The notes under the pieces: generated by a model
Seen by the model: the letters and a program-made list of their open reading frames with translations, nothing else
Told to the model about the DNA's origin: nothing
Databases searched by the model: none
Shown: positions 9,060 to 17,888 of the stretch, piece by piece
How positions within the stretch are numbered: the first letter of the stretch is position 1
Layout: every line of letters begins with the position of its first letter
Position numbers and translations under genes: made by a program
From: Candidatus Rhodobacter oscarellae
GTDB lineage: Bacteria; Pseudomonadota; Alphaproteobacteria; Rhodobacterales; Rhodobacteraceae
Length of the DNA: 64,000 nucleotides
Reading direction: 5' to 3'
Assembly: GCF_001078595.1 (NCBI RefSeq)
Contig: NZ_LFTY01000002.1
Coordinates: 1,136,151-1,200,150 of the forward strand

Positions 9060-11655
9060 GTTCCGAGATAGCGGTCGTGCTGACGCGGGCACGGTCAGTC
9101 TGCGATTCTGGTCGCTGCTGATTGTGATCCTGATACTGGCGGTTGCCAGTTCAGCGCTGGCCGTGCGCTATACCGCGACGCCGTTTCTAGAGGCGCAGCA
9201 GCGCGAGGACCTGGCAGAAAAGGTCCGCAAGGATGCTCAGGGACTTGAAAGCGCGCTGTCCCAGCACCGGCTGCTGCTGCAATTTCTGGCCGGCAATTCC
9301 GACTTTGTGGATGTGGTCATCGGCTATGTCGCGCATGCCAATATTGTGCGCGACACGCTGGAGAACATGCAGCGCCCGGATGCCCTGTCTTGGGTGCGGG
9401 TCTATGATGCATTCGAAGAGCAGGTCGGCGGCTTGGATGTGCGGGCAGCCGAATTCGAGTTGTTTGAGGAAAGAGAGCTTTTGGACCTGGCCAGTTCCAT
9501 GGTGATGGAGGGTGTTGAAACCTCGCAGATGGTCGTTCTGAGAACGCAAGGCGAGTATGTGCATGTGGTGCTTGCCGTGCCCGTGACCAATAAGGGGTTC
9601 TCTGAGGGCGCGGTCGTTGCGGGGTTTCGGCTGGAACCCGCCCAGATCTTCGCCGCGGATGAGGTGACGCAGCCCAGCTTCATTGTGGAAAGCGCAAACC
9701 TAGAGACGGTGCTGGCCGATCTGCCGCCGAATTCCATCTCGGCCTCTTTGAAAGAGCCCGCTCTTGCGGTGGTGCTGGTGCCGGATGTCGAGGGGATCGC
9801 ATCCGCCGGGCGGATGCTGCTGACCCGCACGGCAAGCGCTGTGGCCTTGGTGCTGTTCGGGGCGTTTGGCATCTTTGCCGCACTTGGGCGCGCGGCCCTG
9901 GTTGAGCCGCATCGCAAGCTGCATGACCAGAAGAAATCCCTTTCCGAACTGGCCGCCGTCGCGAAGCTGTCCAATGATGCGATTGTGGTGACCGATCTGG
10001 ACTCCAAGATCACCTGGACGAACCCGGCCTTCTCGGCGCTGTCGGGATATTCCGCTGAGGAGGTGAAAGGCCTCACACCGGGCGCCTTATTGCAGGGGCC
10101 CGAAACGGACCAGGCGACCGTAAGAGAGATATCGCGCGGATTGCGTGATCGCGAACCAACAAAAGTCGAGCTTCTGAATTACCACAAAAGCGGCGAGAAA
10201 TACTGGGTCTCAATCAGCATCACGCCGCTTGAGGCAAGCGATGGCCAGGTCTACGGTTTCATGGCGATCACCTATGATATCACCGAGGCCCGCAAACAGC
10301 GCGATGCGCTGATCGAGGCCAAAAACCAGATCGAGCTTCAGGCGCTGCATGACCCGCTCACCGGGCTGCCGAACCGGCGCGCGCTGGATATCGAGTTGAA
10401 GGAACGTGTTGGTGCCGGCGCCGAGCCAGAGGCAACCTTGGTGCGGATCGATCTGGACCATTTCAAATACGTCAACGACACGATGGGGCACGAGGCCGGT
10501 GACTTTGTCTTATGCGAAGTGGCCGAAATCTTGCGGTCTGAGACGAAGTCCGATGATCTGCCGGTGCGCGTTGGTGGTGATGAATTCGTGGTGCTTCTGG
10601 GCGCGGGCCGCAACGCGTCCGAGGGGCTTTCCGTGGCAGAGCGCATGCTAAAGCGCATTAAGCAGCCGAAGGAATACGCGAATAAAACCATCCGCGTCGG
10701 CGCGAGTTTTGGTGTCGCCAGCACCGGCAGCGGGCTGTTGCCGATCGAGGACCTGACGGTCGGCGCGGATGCGGCGCTCTATGAGGCCAAGGACACAGGC
10801 CGCAACCGCGTGCGGCTTTATACGCCCGAGTTGCATCGCTCGGTGCTTGAGAGGCGATCTTTGGCACGCGAGATTCGCCGCGGCATCGCAAACGAAGAAT
10901 TCGTGCCCTATTTTCAGCCGCAGGTGGATGCACGGACCTATGACATCGTGGGCGTCGAGACCTTGGTGCGCTGGGAATCCCCTGAGCTTGGGCTGCTTTA
11001 TCCGGACGACTTCTTGCCCATCGCACAGCAGCTTTCGGCGGTGGACGACATTGACGCGATCCTGTTCCGCAAGGCGTTGGACCAGATTATCGCGCTGCGC
11101 GGGACCGGCATGATCATCCCGAAAGTGTCCTTCAATGTCACCGTGGAGCGGGTTCAAAGCCCGATCATCTTCGAGACGGTGCAGCGCTATATCGACTCCG
11201 GCCCGACCTTGGCCTTTGAGATCCTAGAATCGGTGCTGGTCGAGGAGCAGTCCGATATGTTCATGTTTAGCTTGGACCGGCTTAAGGACATGGGCGTGAA
11301 GATCGAGATCGACGATTTTGGATCCGGCCACGCCTCTATCGTGGGGCTGATGCATCTGATGCCCAATGTCATGAAGATCGACAAGCAGTTGGTGATGCCG
11401 ATCACCAGCTCGTCGATGACGCGGAACTTGCTCAAGCAGATCGTCGGCATGGCCGACCTTATGGGGCTGAAGATCACCGCCGAGGGCGTTGAGACCTTTG
11501 AACATGCCGAAATCCTTGCCGAGCTTGGTTGCCATACGCTGCAGGGCTATGCCTTCGCCAAGGCGATGCCGATTGATAAGCTGCAGGAGTTTGTTCTGGA
11601 CTGGCAGACCCGGTCGCAGCCGCAATTGCGGCCCGCGGGTCGCGCTGCGCAGTAA
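9049..11655 (+). CDS. Membrane PAS-GGDEF-EAL cyclic-di-GMP enzyme
   Basis: An 868-aa inner-membrane signalling protein. Order: membrane helix (about 20-40), periplasmic sensor domain (40-260), second helix (about 262-282), PAS (about 305-420), GGDEF (435-600) and EAL (615-860). The GGDEF motif is intact at residues 509-513, but no RxxD inhibitory site precedes it. The EAL domain keeps the catalytic set: ETLVRW near 637, SFNVT, FEILES, EIDDFGSGHAS, KIDKQ, TAEGVET and LQGYAFAKAMP. Both synthesis and hydrolysis of c-di-GMP are thus possible. It overlaps the upstream binding-protein gene, which suggests ligand-controlled motility or biofilm switching. Confidence 0.95.
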   Translation: MLSRFRDSGRADAGTVSLRFWSLLIVILILAVASSALAVRYTATPFLEAQQREDLAEKVRKDAQGLESALSQHRLLLQFLAGNSDFVDVVIGYVAHANIVRDTLENMQRPDALSWVRVYDAFEEQVGGLDVRAAEFELFEERELLDLASSMVMEGVETSQMVVLRTQGEYVHVVLAVPVTNKGFSEGAVVAGFRLEPAQIFAADEVTQPSFIVESANLETVLADLPPNSISASLKEPALAVVLVPDVEGIASAGRMLLTRTASAVALVLFGAFGIFAALGRAALVEPHRKLHDQKKSLSELAAVAKLSNDAIVVTDLDSKITWTNPAFSALSGYSAEEVKGLTPGALLQGPETDQATVREISRGLRDREPTKVELLNYHKSGEKYWVSISITPLEASDGQVYGFMAITYDITEARKQRDALIEAKNQIELQALHDPLTGLPNRRALDIELKERVGAGAEPEATLVRIDLDHFKYVNDTMGHEAGDFVLCEVAEILRSETKSDDLPVRVGGDEFVVLLGAGRNASEGLSVAERMLKRIKQPKEYANKTIRVGASFGVASTGSGLLPIEDLTVGADAALYEAKDTGRNRVRLYTPELHRSVLERRSLAREIRRGIANEEFVPYFQPQVDARTYDIVGVETLVRWESPELGLLYPDDFLPIAQQLSAVDDIDAILFRKALDQIIALRGTGMIIPKVSFNVTVERVQSPIIFETVQRYIDSGPTLAFEILESVLVEEQSDMFMFSLDRLKDMGVKIEIDDFGSGHASIVGLMHLMPNVMKIDKQLVMPITSSSMTRNLLKQIVGMADLMGLKITAEGVETFEHAEILAELGCHTLQGYAFAKAMPIDKLQEFVLDWQTRSQPQLRPAGRAAQ

Positions 11656-11664
11656 TCACTGCGC
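11647..11664. terminator. Weak stem-loop between convergent genes
   Basis: GCGCAGT (11647-11653) pairs with ACTGCGC (11658-11664) over AATC, spanning the stop of the GGDEF-EAL gene. No T-run follows on either strand, so its terminator role is uncertain. Confidence 0.35.
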
Positions 11665-11689
11665 CGCGGCGGCGCTTTGGCGGATCGGG

Positions 11690-12343
11690 TCAGAACTTGG
11701 CGGCCAGCCGCGCGGCTTCGCTGCGCGTTACGGTCAAACTGGCGGTGTCTTCGCCGGGAAAAAAGCGAGCGCGCACGGCGGTGGGCATGGGCGCGGGCTC
11801 TAGAATGTGCACTTTTGGGCCATTGCGCGCGGTCTCGGCGGCCCAGGCCTGGGCCAGTGCGATCTGCGCCTGCTTTGAAGCGGCATAGGCGCCAAAGAAT
11901 TTCTCGTCCGCATGTGGATCGGCAAAGAAGACGGCTTGGCCCTGCGCGCCCAAAAGAGGCGCGATCATCGGGATAAGCGTCGCCGTTGCCGTGACGTTCA
12001 GGGCAAGCGTTTTTGCAAGATCTTTTGCGTCGATATGGTCGGCGGGCGCCAGGGGCGGAGCGTGGACCGCAGAATGCACCCAAATCGAAAGCCCGCCCCA
12101 GCGATCAAAGACTGACCGGCACAGATGCGCCATGGCCCCGGCATCGGTCACATCCATCGGCGCCAGCGTCGCAGACCCGTCGGCGGCCTGAATCCTGTCA
12201 TCAAGCTCCTCTAGACCGCCGGTCGTGCGCGCCACGGCGATGATATGCGCGCGCGCTGAGAGCTCCACGGCCAGGGCGGCACCAAGGCCGCGCGAGGCGC
12301 CCGTGATCAGGATGGGTTTGGCATCAAGATGAGAGACAGACAT
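11690..12343 (-). CDS. Short-chain dehydrogenase/reductase
   Basis: A 217-aa NAD(P)-dependent oxidoreductase. The start at 12343 (MSVSHLDAKPILITGASRGLG) puts the cofactor motif TGASRGLG at residue 14, typical for the family; a longer in-frame reading runs into the bioY region and is rejected. The catalytic Tyr and Lys are in YAASKQAQIALAQA. A central WVHSAVHAPPL takes the place of the usual NNAG motif, so substrate handling may differ. The substrate is unknown. It is divergent from bioY with about 100 bases between starts. Confidence 0.88.
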   Translation of the reverse strand: MSVSHLDAKPILITGASRGLGAALAVELSARAHIIAVARTTGGLEELDDRIQAADGSATLAPMDVTDAGAMAHLCRSVFDRWGGLSIWVHSAVHAPPLAPADHIDAKDLAKTLALNVTATATLIPMIAPLLGAQGQAVFFADPHADEKFFGAYAASKQAQIALAQAWAAETARNGPKVHILEPAPMPTAVRARFFPGEDTASLTVTRSEAARLAAKF

Positions 12344-12446
12344 GGCGGTCCTGTCGCATTTGGCGCCAGCATCCACAAGGGGCAGGTTGACACGGGCGGT
12401 TCGCTGCCGGATACCGCACGACAAGCTTAACAAAAGGACAGGAAGC

Positions 12447-13034
12447 ATGACCCTCAGCCACGCGCTCTTCCCCTCGATGTCGCGATTGACCCAAGTTTTG
12501 TTGGTGCTTGGAGGCGCGGCTGTGATCGCGGTCGCCGCACAGATCAGCGTGAACATCTGGCCGGTCTCCATGACGCTGCAGACGCTGGCGATCCTGGCCA
12601 TCGGTTTCGCCTATGGCGCCCGGCTGGGCGGGGCCACTTTGGTGACCTATCTGGGCTATGGCGCGATGGGGCTGCCGGTGTTTTCCAAGGGCATGAACGG
12701 GGTGGCCTTCTTTGGCCCCACGGCGGGGTTCTTGGTCGGTTTCGTGTTCATGGCCATCCTGGCGGGGATGGTGACCGACCGCGGGCAGCGCAGCTTTGCG
12801 GTGCTGGCGATCACCGGCGTGGTGCTGTCGGCGATGATCTACATCCCCGGCGTGGCCTGGGCGATGGGCGCGGACGCGATGCTGGGCCTGGACACCAGCA
12901 AGTGGGGCGCGGATAGCTTTGCCTCGATCTGGACCTGGTACATGTCGCCCTTCATCATCGGCGACGCGGTGAAGGCGGTGATCGCGGCGCTGATCGTGTC
13001 GGGCGCCTGGGTTGCCCTGAAGAAGCGCGCCTAA
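12447..13034 (+). CDS. bioY: Biotin transporter BioY (ECF S component)
   Basis: A 195-aa membrane protein with about six helices. BioY binds biotin with high affinity and works either alone or with the ECF BioM/BioN energising module, which is not in this window. Family blocks are visible: VSMTLQTLAILAIGFAYGARLGG, then GLPVF, and GPTAGFLVGFV. The start at 12447 (MTLSHALFPSMSR) has AGGACAGGA upstream; the longer in-frame start at 12342 overlaps the divergent SDR. A TTGACA at 12387-12392 could be its -35 box, but the -10 is weak. No clear BioR box was seen. Confidence 0.93.
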   Translation: MTLSHALFPSMSRLTQVLLVLGGAAVIAVAAQISVNIWPVSMTLQTLAILAIGFAYGARLGGATLVTYLGYGAMGLPVFSKGMNGVAFFGPTAGFLVGFVFMAILAGMVTDRGQRSFAVLAITGVVLSAMIYIPGVAWAMGADAMLGLDTSKWGADSFASIWTWYMSPFIIGDAVKAVIAALIVSGAWVALKKRA

Positions 13035-13054
13035 GTCACTATCAAAGAACGAAA

Positions 13055-13090
13055 AAAACGCCGCCGGGGCCCGCGTTCCGGCGGCGTTTT
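13055..13090. terminator. Bidirectional terminator between bioY and the TPR gene
   Basis: Thirteen-base arms AAAACGCCGCCGG (13055-13067) and CCGGCGGCGTTTT (13078-13090) give A-runs on one side and T-runs on the other, fitting termination of both convergent genes. Confidence 0.88.
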
Positions 13091-13104
13091 CTTTGGCGCG
13101 GATC

Positions 13105-13641
13105 CTAGTAGCTGTAGGTCGTGCCGCTCTCAATCGCCTTGGTCAGCGAGACCTCGGCCCAGCTGCCAGCACCCCCGCGGGCGCGGATCTCTTTCAGCTG
13201 CGCCGCGGCGGCCACAAGGTCACCGGCCTCGACAAAGCCCTGACCCATGTAGGAGCGCGCCAGGAAGTTATCGGGGTTCTTGGCGATGGCCTGGCGGTAA
13301 TAGGCGTTCCCCATTTCCAGATCGCCCTGCTTGCGGTGCACGAAGCCCTTATAGGTCAGCACGCGGTCGTCCTGCGCGTCGTTCATCGCGGCCAGCACCG
13401 CGAGCGTCTCGGGATACTGCCCTGCATAGGCGAAGGCCCGCGCGGCCTGATAAAGCGCTGCGTCATCCAGCGCGCCAGAGCTCGGCGCCACGCAGGTCTT
13501 GCCGTCATCGGCCAGCACCTTGCCCAGCTTCATGCAGGCCTTCTCGGCCGAGGTCGGGGTCGGGGCGCTGTCATCGCCGCCCCCGGCGGCAAAAGCGACG
13601 GTCGGCAGGGCCAGAACAGTGGCGAGAATCATAGAACGCAT
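13105..13641 (-). CDS. Exported TPR-like protein
   Basis: A 178-aa protein with a signal peptide (MRSMILATVLALPTVAFAAG). About three helical repeats of TPR type follow, for example in AFAYAGQYPETLAVLAAM, DLEMGNAYYRQAIAKNP and LARSYMGQGFVEAGDLVAAA. TPRs normally bind peptides or partner proteins, so a periplasmic scaffold is likely, but no partner is evident. The start at 13641 is chosen for the signal peptide; the frame extends upstream without a convincing start. It is followed by the shared terminator. Confidence 0.8.
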   Translation of the reverse strand: MRSMILATVLALPTVAFAAGGGDDSAPTPTSAEKACMKLGKVLADDGKTCVAPSSGALDDAALYQAARAFAYAGQYPETLAVLAAMNDAQDDRVLTYKGFVHRKQGDLEMGNAYYRQAIAKNPDNFLARSYMGQGFVEAGDLVAAAAQLKEIRARGGAGSWAEVSLTKAIESGTTYSY

Positions 13642-13736
13642 GGGGAGGACTCCGTTGTTGGCGTTTGGTGTAAAGGAAACACCGCAGGGGCCATTCCTAT
13701 CCAATCACAGATGCTTGAGCGCGTGTTTCAAAGCAA

Positions 13737-13764
13737 ACGCCGGGCACGTTTCGGCGCCCGGCGT
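13737..13764 (-). terminator. Terminator of the 55-aa secreted peptide gene
   Basis: ACGCCGGGC (13737-13745) pairs with GCCCGGCGT (13756-13764). On the minus strand TTGCTTTGAAAC follows. It lies 27 bases beyond the stop of the small gene at 13791. Confidence 0.75.
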
Positions 13765-13790
13765 CTTTGTAATCCGTTGATGTTCCGAGA

Positions 13791-13958
13791 CTATCCCGTC
13801 ACGACCGGTATGCAGGTGCCGGTTTTTTCGTCAAAGGCCGTGCCCTCGGCGCAGCTCATGGCCTGCTCTGTGTGGCCATAGCCCGAGCAACCCATCGCCA
13901 TCGCGAATGTTGGAGAGAGCACCAGAATTGCGGCGGCCAAGGTCGTTTTGATCTTCAT
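13791..13958 (-). CDS. Small secreted cysteine-containing peptide (55 aa)
   Basis: Reads MKIKTTLAAAILVLSPTFAM and then AMGCSGYGHTEQAMSCAEGT, ending CIPVVTG. A signal peptide is followed by a mature part of about 34 residues with three cysteines and a GTAFDEKTGTC block. AAGGAGAC stands at ideal distance before the ATG, and a terminator follows, so it is a real gene. Similar short proteins occur beside purB in Roseobacters and are sometimes mislabelled adenylosuccinate lyase (recollection). The three cysteines and the CSGYGH motif could bind metal, but function is unknown. Confidence 0.78.
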   Translation of the reverse strand: MKIKTTLAAAILVLSPTFAMAMGCSGYGHTEQAMSCAEGTAFDEKTGTCIPVVTG

Positions 13959-14023
13959 CACGCGTCTCCTTGTTCAATGCTAGGTAGTGTAGCACGAATT
14001 AGGTCCCGGACAAGGAAACTCGC

Positions 14024-14050
14024 GTAGGATGGGTTTGAAACCCATCCTAC
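14024..14050. repeat. REP-like palindrome, family 1
   Basis: A 27-base palindrome with arms GTAGGATGGGTTT and AAACCCATCCTAC around one base. The same sequence, except for the central base, occurs at 37421-37447. It lies directly behind purB. The GTAG head resembles REP elements mobilised by RAYT transposases. Confidence 0.8.
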
Positions 14051-14058
14051 CTTGCCTT

Positions 14059-15360
14059 TCAACCGAACACGCGGGCGAAGATCGTGTCCACATGCTTGGT
14101 GTGGTAGCCCATGTCGAACTTCTCACGGATCGCGTCCTCGCCAAGCGCGGCGACCACGTCCGCGTCACCCAAGAGCTGCTCTTGGAAGTCGACGCGCTCC
14201 TCCCAGACCTTCAGCGCGTTGCGCTGCACCATGGCATAGGCGTCCTCGCGGCTGACGCCGGCTTGGGTCAAGGCCAGCAGGACGCGCTGCGACATCACCA
14301 GGCCGGGGAATTTGTTCATGTTCTCCAGCATGTTCTCGGGGAAGATCAGCATCTTGTCGATCACGCCGGTCAGCCGCGCCAGGGCGAAGTCCAGCGTCAC
14401 CGTGGCATCAGGCCCAATCGCGCGCTCCACCGAGGAATGCGAGATATCGCGCTCGTGCCAAAGCGCCACGTTCTCCATCGCGGGCACCACGGCCATGCGC
14501 ACCAGCCGCGCCAGCCCGGTGAGGTTCTCGGTCAGGATGGGGTTCTTTTTATGCGGCATCGCGGATGAGCCCTTCTGGCCCATCGAGAAGAACTCGGCCC
14601 CCTCCAGCACCTCGGTGCGCTGCATGTGGCGGATCTCGATCGCGATATTCTCGATGGAGGAGGCGATCACGCCAAGGCAGGCAAAAAACGCCGCGTGGCG
14701 GTCGCGCGGGATCACCTGGGTCGAGATCGGCTCTGGCGCCAGGCCCATCTGCGCGCAGACATGCTCTTCGACGCGCGGGTCGACATTGGCGAAGGTTCCC
14801 ACGGCGCCAGAGATCGCCCCAGTGGCGACCTCCTCGCGGGCGGTGCGCAACCGGGTGCGGTTGCGGTCCATCTCGGCGTAGAACCGCGCGAATGTCAGCC
14901 CCATTGTGGTGGGCTCGGCGTGGATGCCGTGGCTGCGGCCCACGCGCAGCGTGTCCTTATGCTCCATCGCGCGGCGCTTGAGCGCGTCCAAGAGCTTGTC
15001 CATATCCGCCAGCAGGATGTCGGCGGCGCGCACCAGCTGCACGTTCAGCGTGGTGTCCAGAACGTCCGAGCTGGTCATGCCCTGATGCACAAACCGCGCC
15101 TCGTCATTGCCGACGATCTCGGCCAGATGCGTCAGGAACGCGATCACGTCATGCTTGGTCACCGCCTCGATCTCGTCGATGCGGTCCACGTCGAACTCGA
15201 CATCCTTGGCCTTCCACACCGCCTGCGCGTTCTCGCGCGGGATCACGCCCAGATCGGCCATCGCGTCGCAGGCATGCGCCTCGATCTCGTACCAGATGCG
15301 GAACTTGGTCTGCGGCGACCAGATGGCGACCATGTCGGGGCGGGAGTAGCGAGGGATCAT
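14059..15360 (-). CDS. purB: Adenylosuccinate lyase
   Basis: A 433-aa cytoplasmic enzyme of purine synthesis that releases fumarate from SAICAR and from adenylosuccinate. The superfamily signature is GSSAMPHKKNPILTEN. The catalytic histidine regions are visible in HQGMTSSDVLDT and GRSHGIHAEPTT. The start at 15360 (MIPRYSRPDMVAIWS) is the typical N-terminus of alphaproteobacterial PurB; the frame extends upstream but that part is proline-rich shadow sequence. It is followed by a REP-like palindrome and the small secreted peptide gene on the same strand. Confidence 0.96.
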   Translation of the reverse strand: MIPRYSRPDMVAIWSPQTKFRIWYEIEAHACDAMADLGVIPRENAQAVWKAKDVEFDVDRIDEIEAVTKHDVIAFLTHLAEIVGNDEARFVHQGMTSSDVLDTTLNVQLVRAADILLADMDKLLDALKRRAMEHKDTLRVGRSHGIHAEPTTMGLTFARFYAEMDRNRTRLRTAREEVATGAISGAVGTFANVDPRVEEHVCAQMGLAPEPISTQVIPRDRHAAFFACLGVIASSIENIAIEIRHMQRTEVLEGAEFFSMGQKGSSAMPHKKNPILTENLTGLARLVRMAVVPAMENVALWHERDISHSSVERAIGPDATVTLDFALARLTGVIDKMLIFPENMLENMNKFPGLVMSQRVLLALTQAGVSREDAYAMVQRNALKVWEERVDFQEQLLGDADVVAALGEDAIREKFDMGYHTKHVDTIFARVFG

Positions 15361-15440
15361 GCGCGCGCTTTCTTGAATTGTGGCGGGGTCGCGGCGGTCA
15401 TAGACTGGGCGTGATGGATGAACAAGGGAAGGGCGGGCGC

Positions 15441-15767
15441 ATGCGTGGACTGGTCGCGGTATTGGTGGCGCTGGCGGGACCGGCCTGGGCCGAGATGGCG
15501 CCGATGACGGGGCCTCAGATCCAGGCCGCCTTGGAGGGCCGTAAGCTGCAATACGACAACGCCTGGCAGGATTTCCGCGCCTCGGGGCGGACATTGTACA
15601 ACGCGGGGCGCGACAGCTGGGGCTACTGGGCGGTGCGCGGGGACCAGTATTGCTCGAGCTGGCCGCCGGGCGACGGCTGGGACTGCTACGACATGGCGCG
15701 GGACGGCGACGTGCTGCGGTTCATCGCGGGGGACGGGTCCTTCACCGATGGGGTCTATGCCGAGTGA
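15441..15767 (+). CDS. Small periplasmic protein, unknown
   Basis: A 108-aa protein with a short signal peptide (MRGLVAVLVALAGPAWAEM). The mature part is rich in aromatic residues and has two cysteines (DQYCSSWPPGDGWDCYDMA), reminiscent of small Roseobacter periplasmic proteins. The start at 15441 is chosen for the signal sequence and the AAGGGAAGGG upstream; an in-frame ATG lies at 15414. The stop overlaps the GTG start of the next gene, so the two are translationally coupled. Confidence 0.75.
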   Translation: MRGLVAVLVALAGPAWAEMAPMTGPQIQAALEGRKLQYDNAWQDFRASGRTLYNAGRDSWGYWAVRGDQYCSSWPPGDGWDCYDMARDGDVLRFIAGDGSFTDGVYAE

Positions 15768-16186
15768 GGCTGGCGGAGTTTGAGGGCCGCTGGCGGATTG
15801 ACCGCGAGATCGACGACCACCTGACCGGGCAGAAGGGGCGCTTTGAGGGCGCGGCGCTGTTCGCGCCGGTCGCCGATGGGCTGCTATACTCAGAGAACGG
15901 GGTGCTCAGCCTGGGCGGGCAGGAGATGCGCGCCGAGCGGCGCTATCTGTGGCGCGAAAGCGGGCAGGGGGCGCAGCTGCTCTTTGCGGATGGGCGCCCG
16001 TTCCACTTTGTGGATCTGACCATACCGCAGCCCGAGGCCAGCCATGACTGCCCGCCGGATTGGTATGAGGTGGCATATGATTTCACCGCCTGGCCGAATT
16101 GGCACGCCACCTGGCACGTCACCGGCCCGCGTAAGGACTACACCATGGTTTCCGCCTTCTCTCGCGCGGGACCGTTACCAAAATGA
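15764..16186 (+). CDS. DUF6314 family protein
   Basis: A 140-aa cytoplasmic protein starting with GTG inside the stop codon of the upstream gene (GTGA overlap). Conserved DUF6314 blocks are seen: FEGRWRIDREI near the start, GLLYSENGVLSLG, RRYLWR, FADGRPFHFVDL, HDCPPDWYEVAYDF and GPRKDYTMVSAFSR. The order suggests a small lipocalin-like barrel, but the family function is unknown. Some annotations would start it further upstream in the other frame; that region lies inside the preceding gene. Confidence 0.82.
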   Translation: MRLAEFEGRWRIDREIDDHLTGQKGRFEGAALFAPVADGLLYSENGVLSLGGQEMRAERRYLWRESGQGAQLLFADGRPFHFVDLTIPQPEASHDCPPDWYEVAYDFTAWPNWHATWHVTGPRKDYTMVSAFSRAGPLPK

Positions 16187-16431
16187 GTGCTTCCGCACGC
16201 TCTTTTCTATGATGGGCGCGAGGCGACGCTCCAATTTGACCGGTGTGCCGTGGCGCATGCGTGGTTTTTGCGTATTTGGAACAAGGTGAAGCGAAGAAGC
16301 GCGTCTCTGATTGCGCGCATCTCGGACCTTCAGTCCACATAACGGATTTGCCGGAACGCTTTGGGCTTCTCCGGTTCTAAAAATATCCCGGGGGGCCCGA
16401 AGGGCGGGGGCAGAGCCCCCTCCGAACCTGA

Positions 16432-17649
16432 CTAATTCGCCAAGGCGGTCGTGATCTTGGAGCTGGTGCCCAAAGTGCGATGCACCGGGCATTTATCCGC
16501 CACCTCCAAGAGCCGCTTGCGCTGCTCGGCGTCCAGCGCGCCCTCCAGCGTGATCTCGCGGTGGAAGCTGTCGATGCGCGTGGTGTCGCCGTTCTCCTCG
16601 GCGTCCTGGGCGTGCACCTTGTCATGGGTGACGTCGACGCTGACATTGGTCAGCGGCCAGTTCTTGCGGCGGGCATACATGCGGATCGTCATCGAGGTGC
16701 AGGCCCCAAGCCCGGCCGAGAGGAACCCATAGGGCGACATGCCGCGATTGGTGCCCCCGTAGGCCAGCGGCTCGTCCGCCACGGTGTGATGCGCCGGCCC
16801 GTGGTTGATGTCCTGCAGAAAGCCCTCCGGGTCGGCCTCGGCCACGCGCACCACGCCCTCGGGCGCGCCGATGGGCGGGGCGGGGGGGCGCATCTCCAGA
16901 TACTTGCCGGCCCAGGCGGCGATGACCTCGGCGGCGTATTCGGCGTCCTCCTTGCGGGTGATCAGGTGGTCGGCATTGTCCAGCGTCACGAAGGATTTGG
17001 GGTGCTTGGCCGCCATGAAGATATTCGCCGCGTTGTCGACCGAGACGATGCTGTCACGCGGTGCGTGCATCACCAGCAGGGCGCGGTGCAGCCCGCCGAT
17101 GGCGGGCGCCAGCTTTTCCTCCTGCACGTCGCGCACAAAGTCGCGCCCGATGCGGAACGGGCGCCCGCCGAGGTTCACCTCGGCCGCGCCCTTGGCGATG
17201 ATGTCGGGCAGCGCGTCCGAGAAGTTATGCGTCACATGCTCGGGGTCATAGGGCGCGCCGATGGTCACCACGGCCTTCAGGCTGTCGATCTGCCCCGCGG
17301 CGCGCAGCACCGCCGCGCCGCCCAGCGAGTGCCCGATGATGATGCCCGGCGCCATGCCCCGCGCGGCAAGGTAGTCCGCCGCCTGCACCAGATCGCTGAC
17401 ATTGGAGGTGAAAGAGGTGTTCTCGAACTCGCCCTCGGAATGGCCCAGCCCGGTGAAGTCGAACCGCAGCACGGCCAGCCCCATGCCCGCCAGCCGCCCC
17501 GCGATGCGGCGCGCGGCGGGGATGTCCTTGCCGCAGGTGAAGCAATGCGCGAAAAGCGCCGTGCCCAGATGCGGCCCCTCAGGCAAGTCCAGGCGCGCAG
17601 ACAGCATATCGCCGGAGTGACCTTTGAATGTGACGCGCTCTGTGGACAT
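16432..17649 (-). CDS. Alpha/beta hydrolase fused to OsmC
   Basis: A 405-aa two-domain protein. Residues 1-250 are an alpha/beta hydrolase with nucleophile elbow GHSLGG, a histidine in LDNADHLI and an acid in MHAPRDSIV. Residues 265-405 are an OsmC/Ohr domain with the two peroxidatic cysteines in SAGLGACTSMTIRMY and ADKCPVHRTL. OsmC proteins reduce organic hydroperoxides with thiols, and this fusion is a recognised arrangement that may release and detoxify oxidised acyl products. The ATG start is followed by a normal N-terminus (MSTERVTFKGHSGDMLSARL). Bases 16187-16431 and 17650-17888 show no convincing gene. Confidence 0.9.
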   Translation of the reverse strand: MSTERVTFKGHSGDMLSARLDLPEGPHLGTALFAHCFTCGKDIPAARRIAGRLAGMGLAVLRFDFTGLGHSEGEFENTSFTSNVSDLVQAADYLAARGMAPGIIIGHSLGGAAVLRAAGQIDSLKAVVTIGAPYDPEHVTHNFSDALPDIIAKGAAEVNLGGRPFRIGRDFVRDVQEEKLAPAIGGLHRALLVMHAPRDSIVSVDNAANIFMAAKHPKSFVTLDNADHLITRKEDAEYAAEVIAAWAGKYLEMRPPAPPIGAPEGVVRVAEADPEGFLQDINHGPAHHTVADEPLAYGGTNRGMSPYGFLSAGLGACTSMTIRMYARRKNWPLTNVSVDVTHDKVHAQDAEENGDTTRIDSFHREITLEGALDAEQRKRLLEVADKCPVHRTLGTSSKITTALAN

Positions 17650-17888
17650 GGGCTGGCTCTCCCGCCATTGGTTTGGCCATTCTATCTGACCACAGCCAGC
17701 CCAACCGGCAACCCATATGTCGGCGCTGTAACGGCAAGGTGAGGATCACCGGCCGAAACGTGAGGACGCTTTAGCAGGCGTATGGTGAGGCGCGCAGCAC
17801 GACTTGCGGCACCAGTCGCGGCGAGAAGATCCGGCGGCGGCCCATCGCGGCGATCTCGCGCGTTGGGCCGCCGCCTACGCTCTTGGCA

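Noticed and set aside
12387-12416. Strong promoter for bioY (TTGACA plus a -10)
   Set aside because: TTGACA is perfect but no acceptable -10 box lies at the right distance, so it is only mentioned with bioY.
12344-12601. N-terminal extension of the SDR gene into bioY
   Set aside because: It would lie antisense to bioY and place the cofactor motif near residue 100 instead of 14.
15361-15594. N-terminal extension of purB up to 15594
   Set aside because: The extra residues are Pro/Arg/Ser-rich, overlap the oppositely oriented signal peptide gene, and PurB normally starts at MIPRYSRP.
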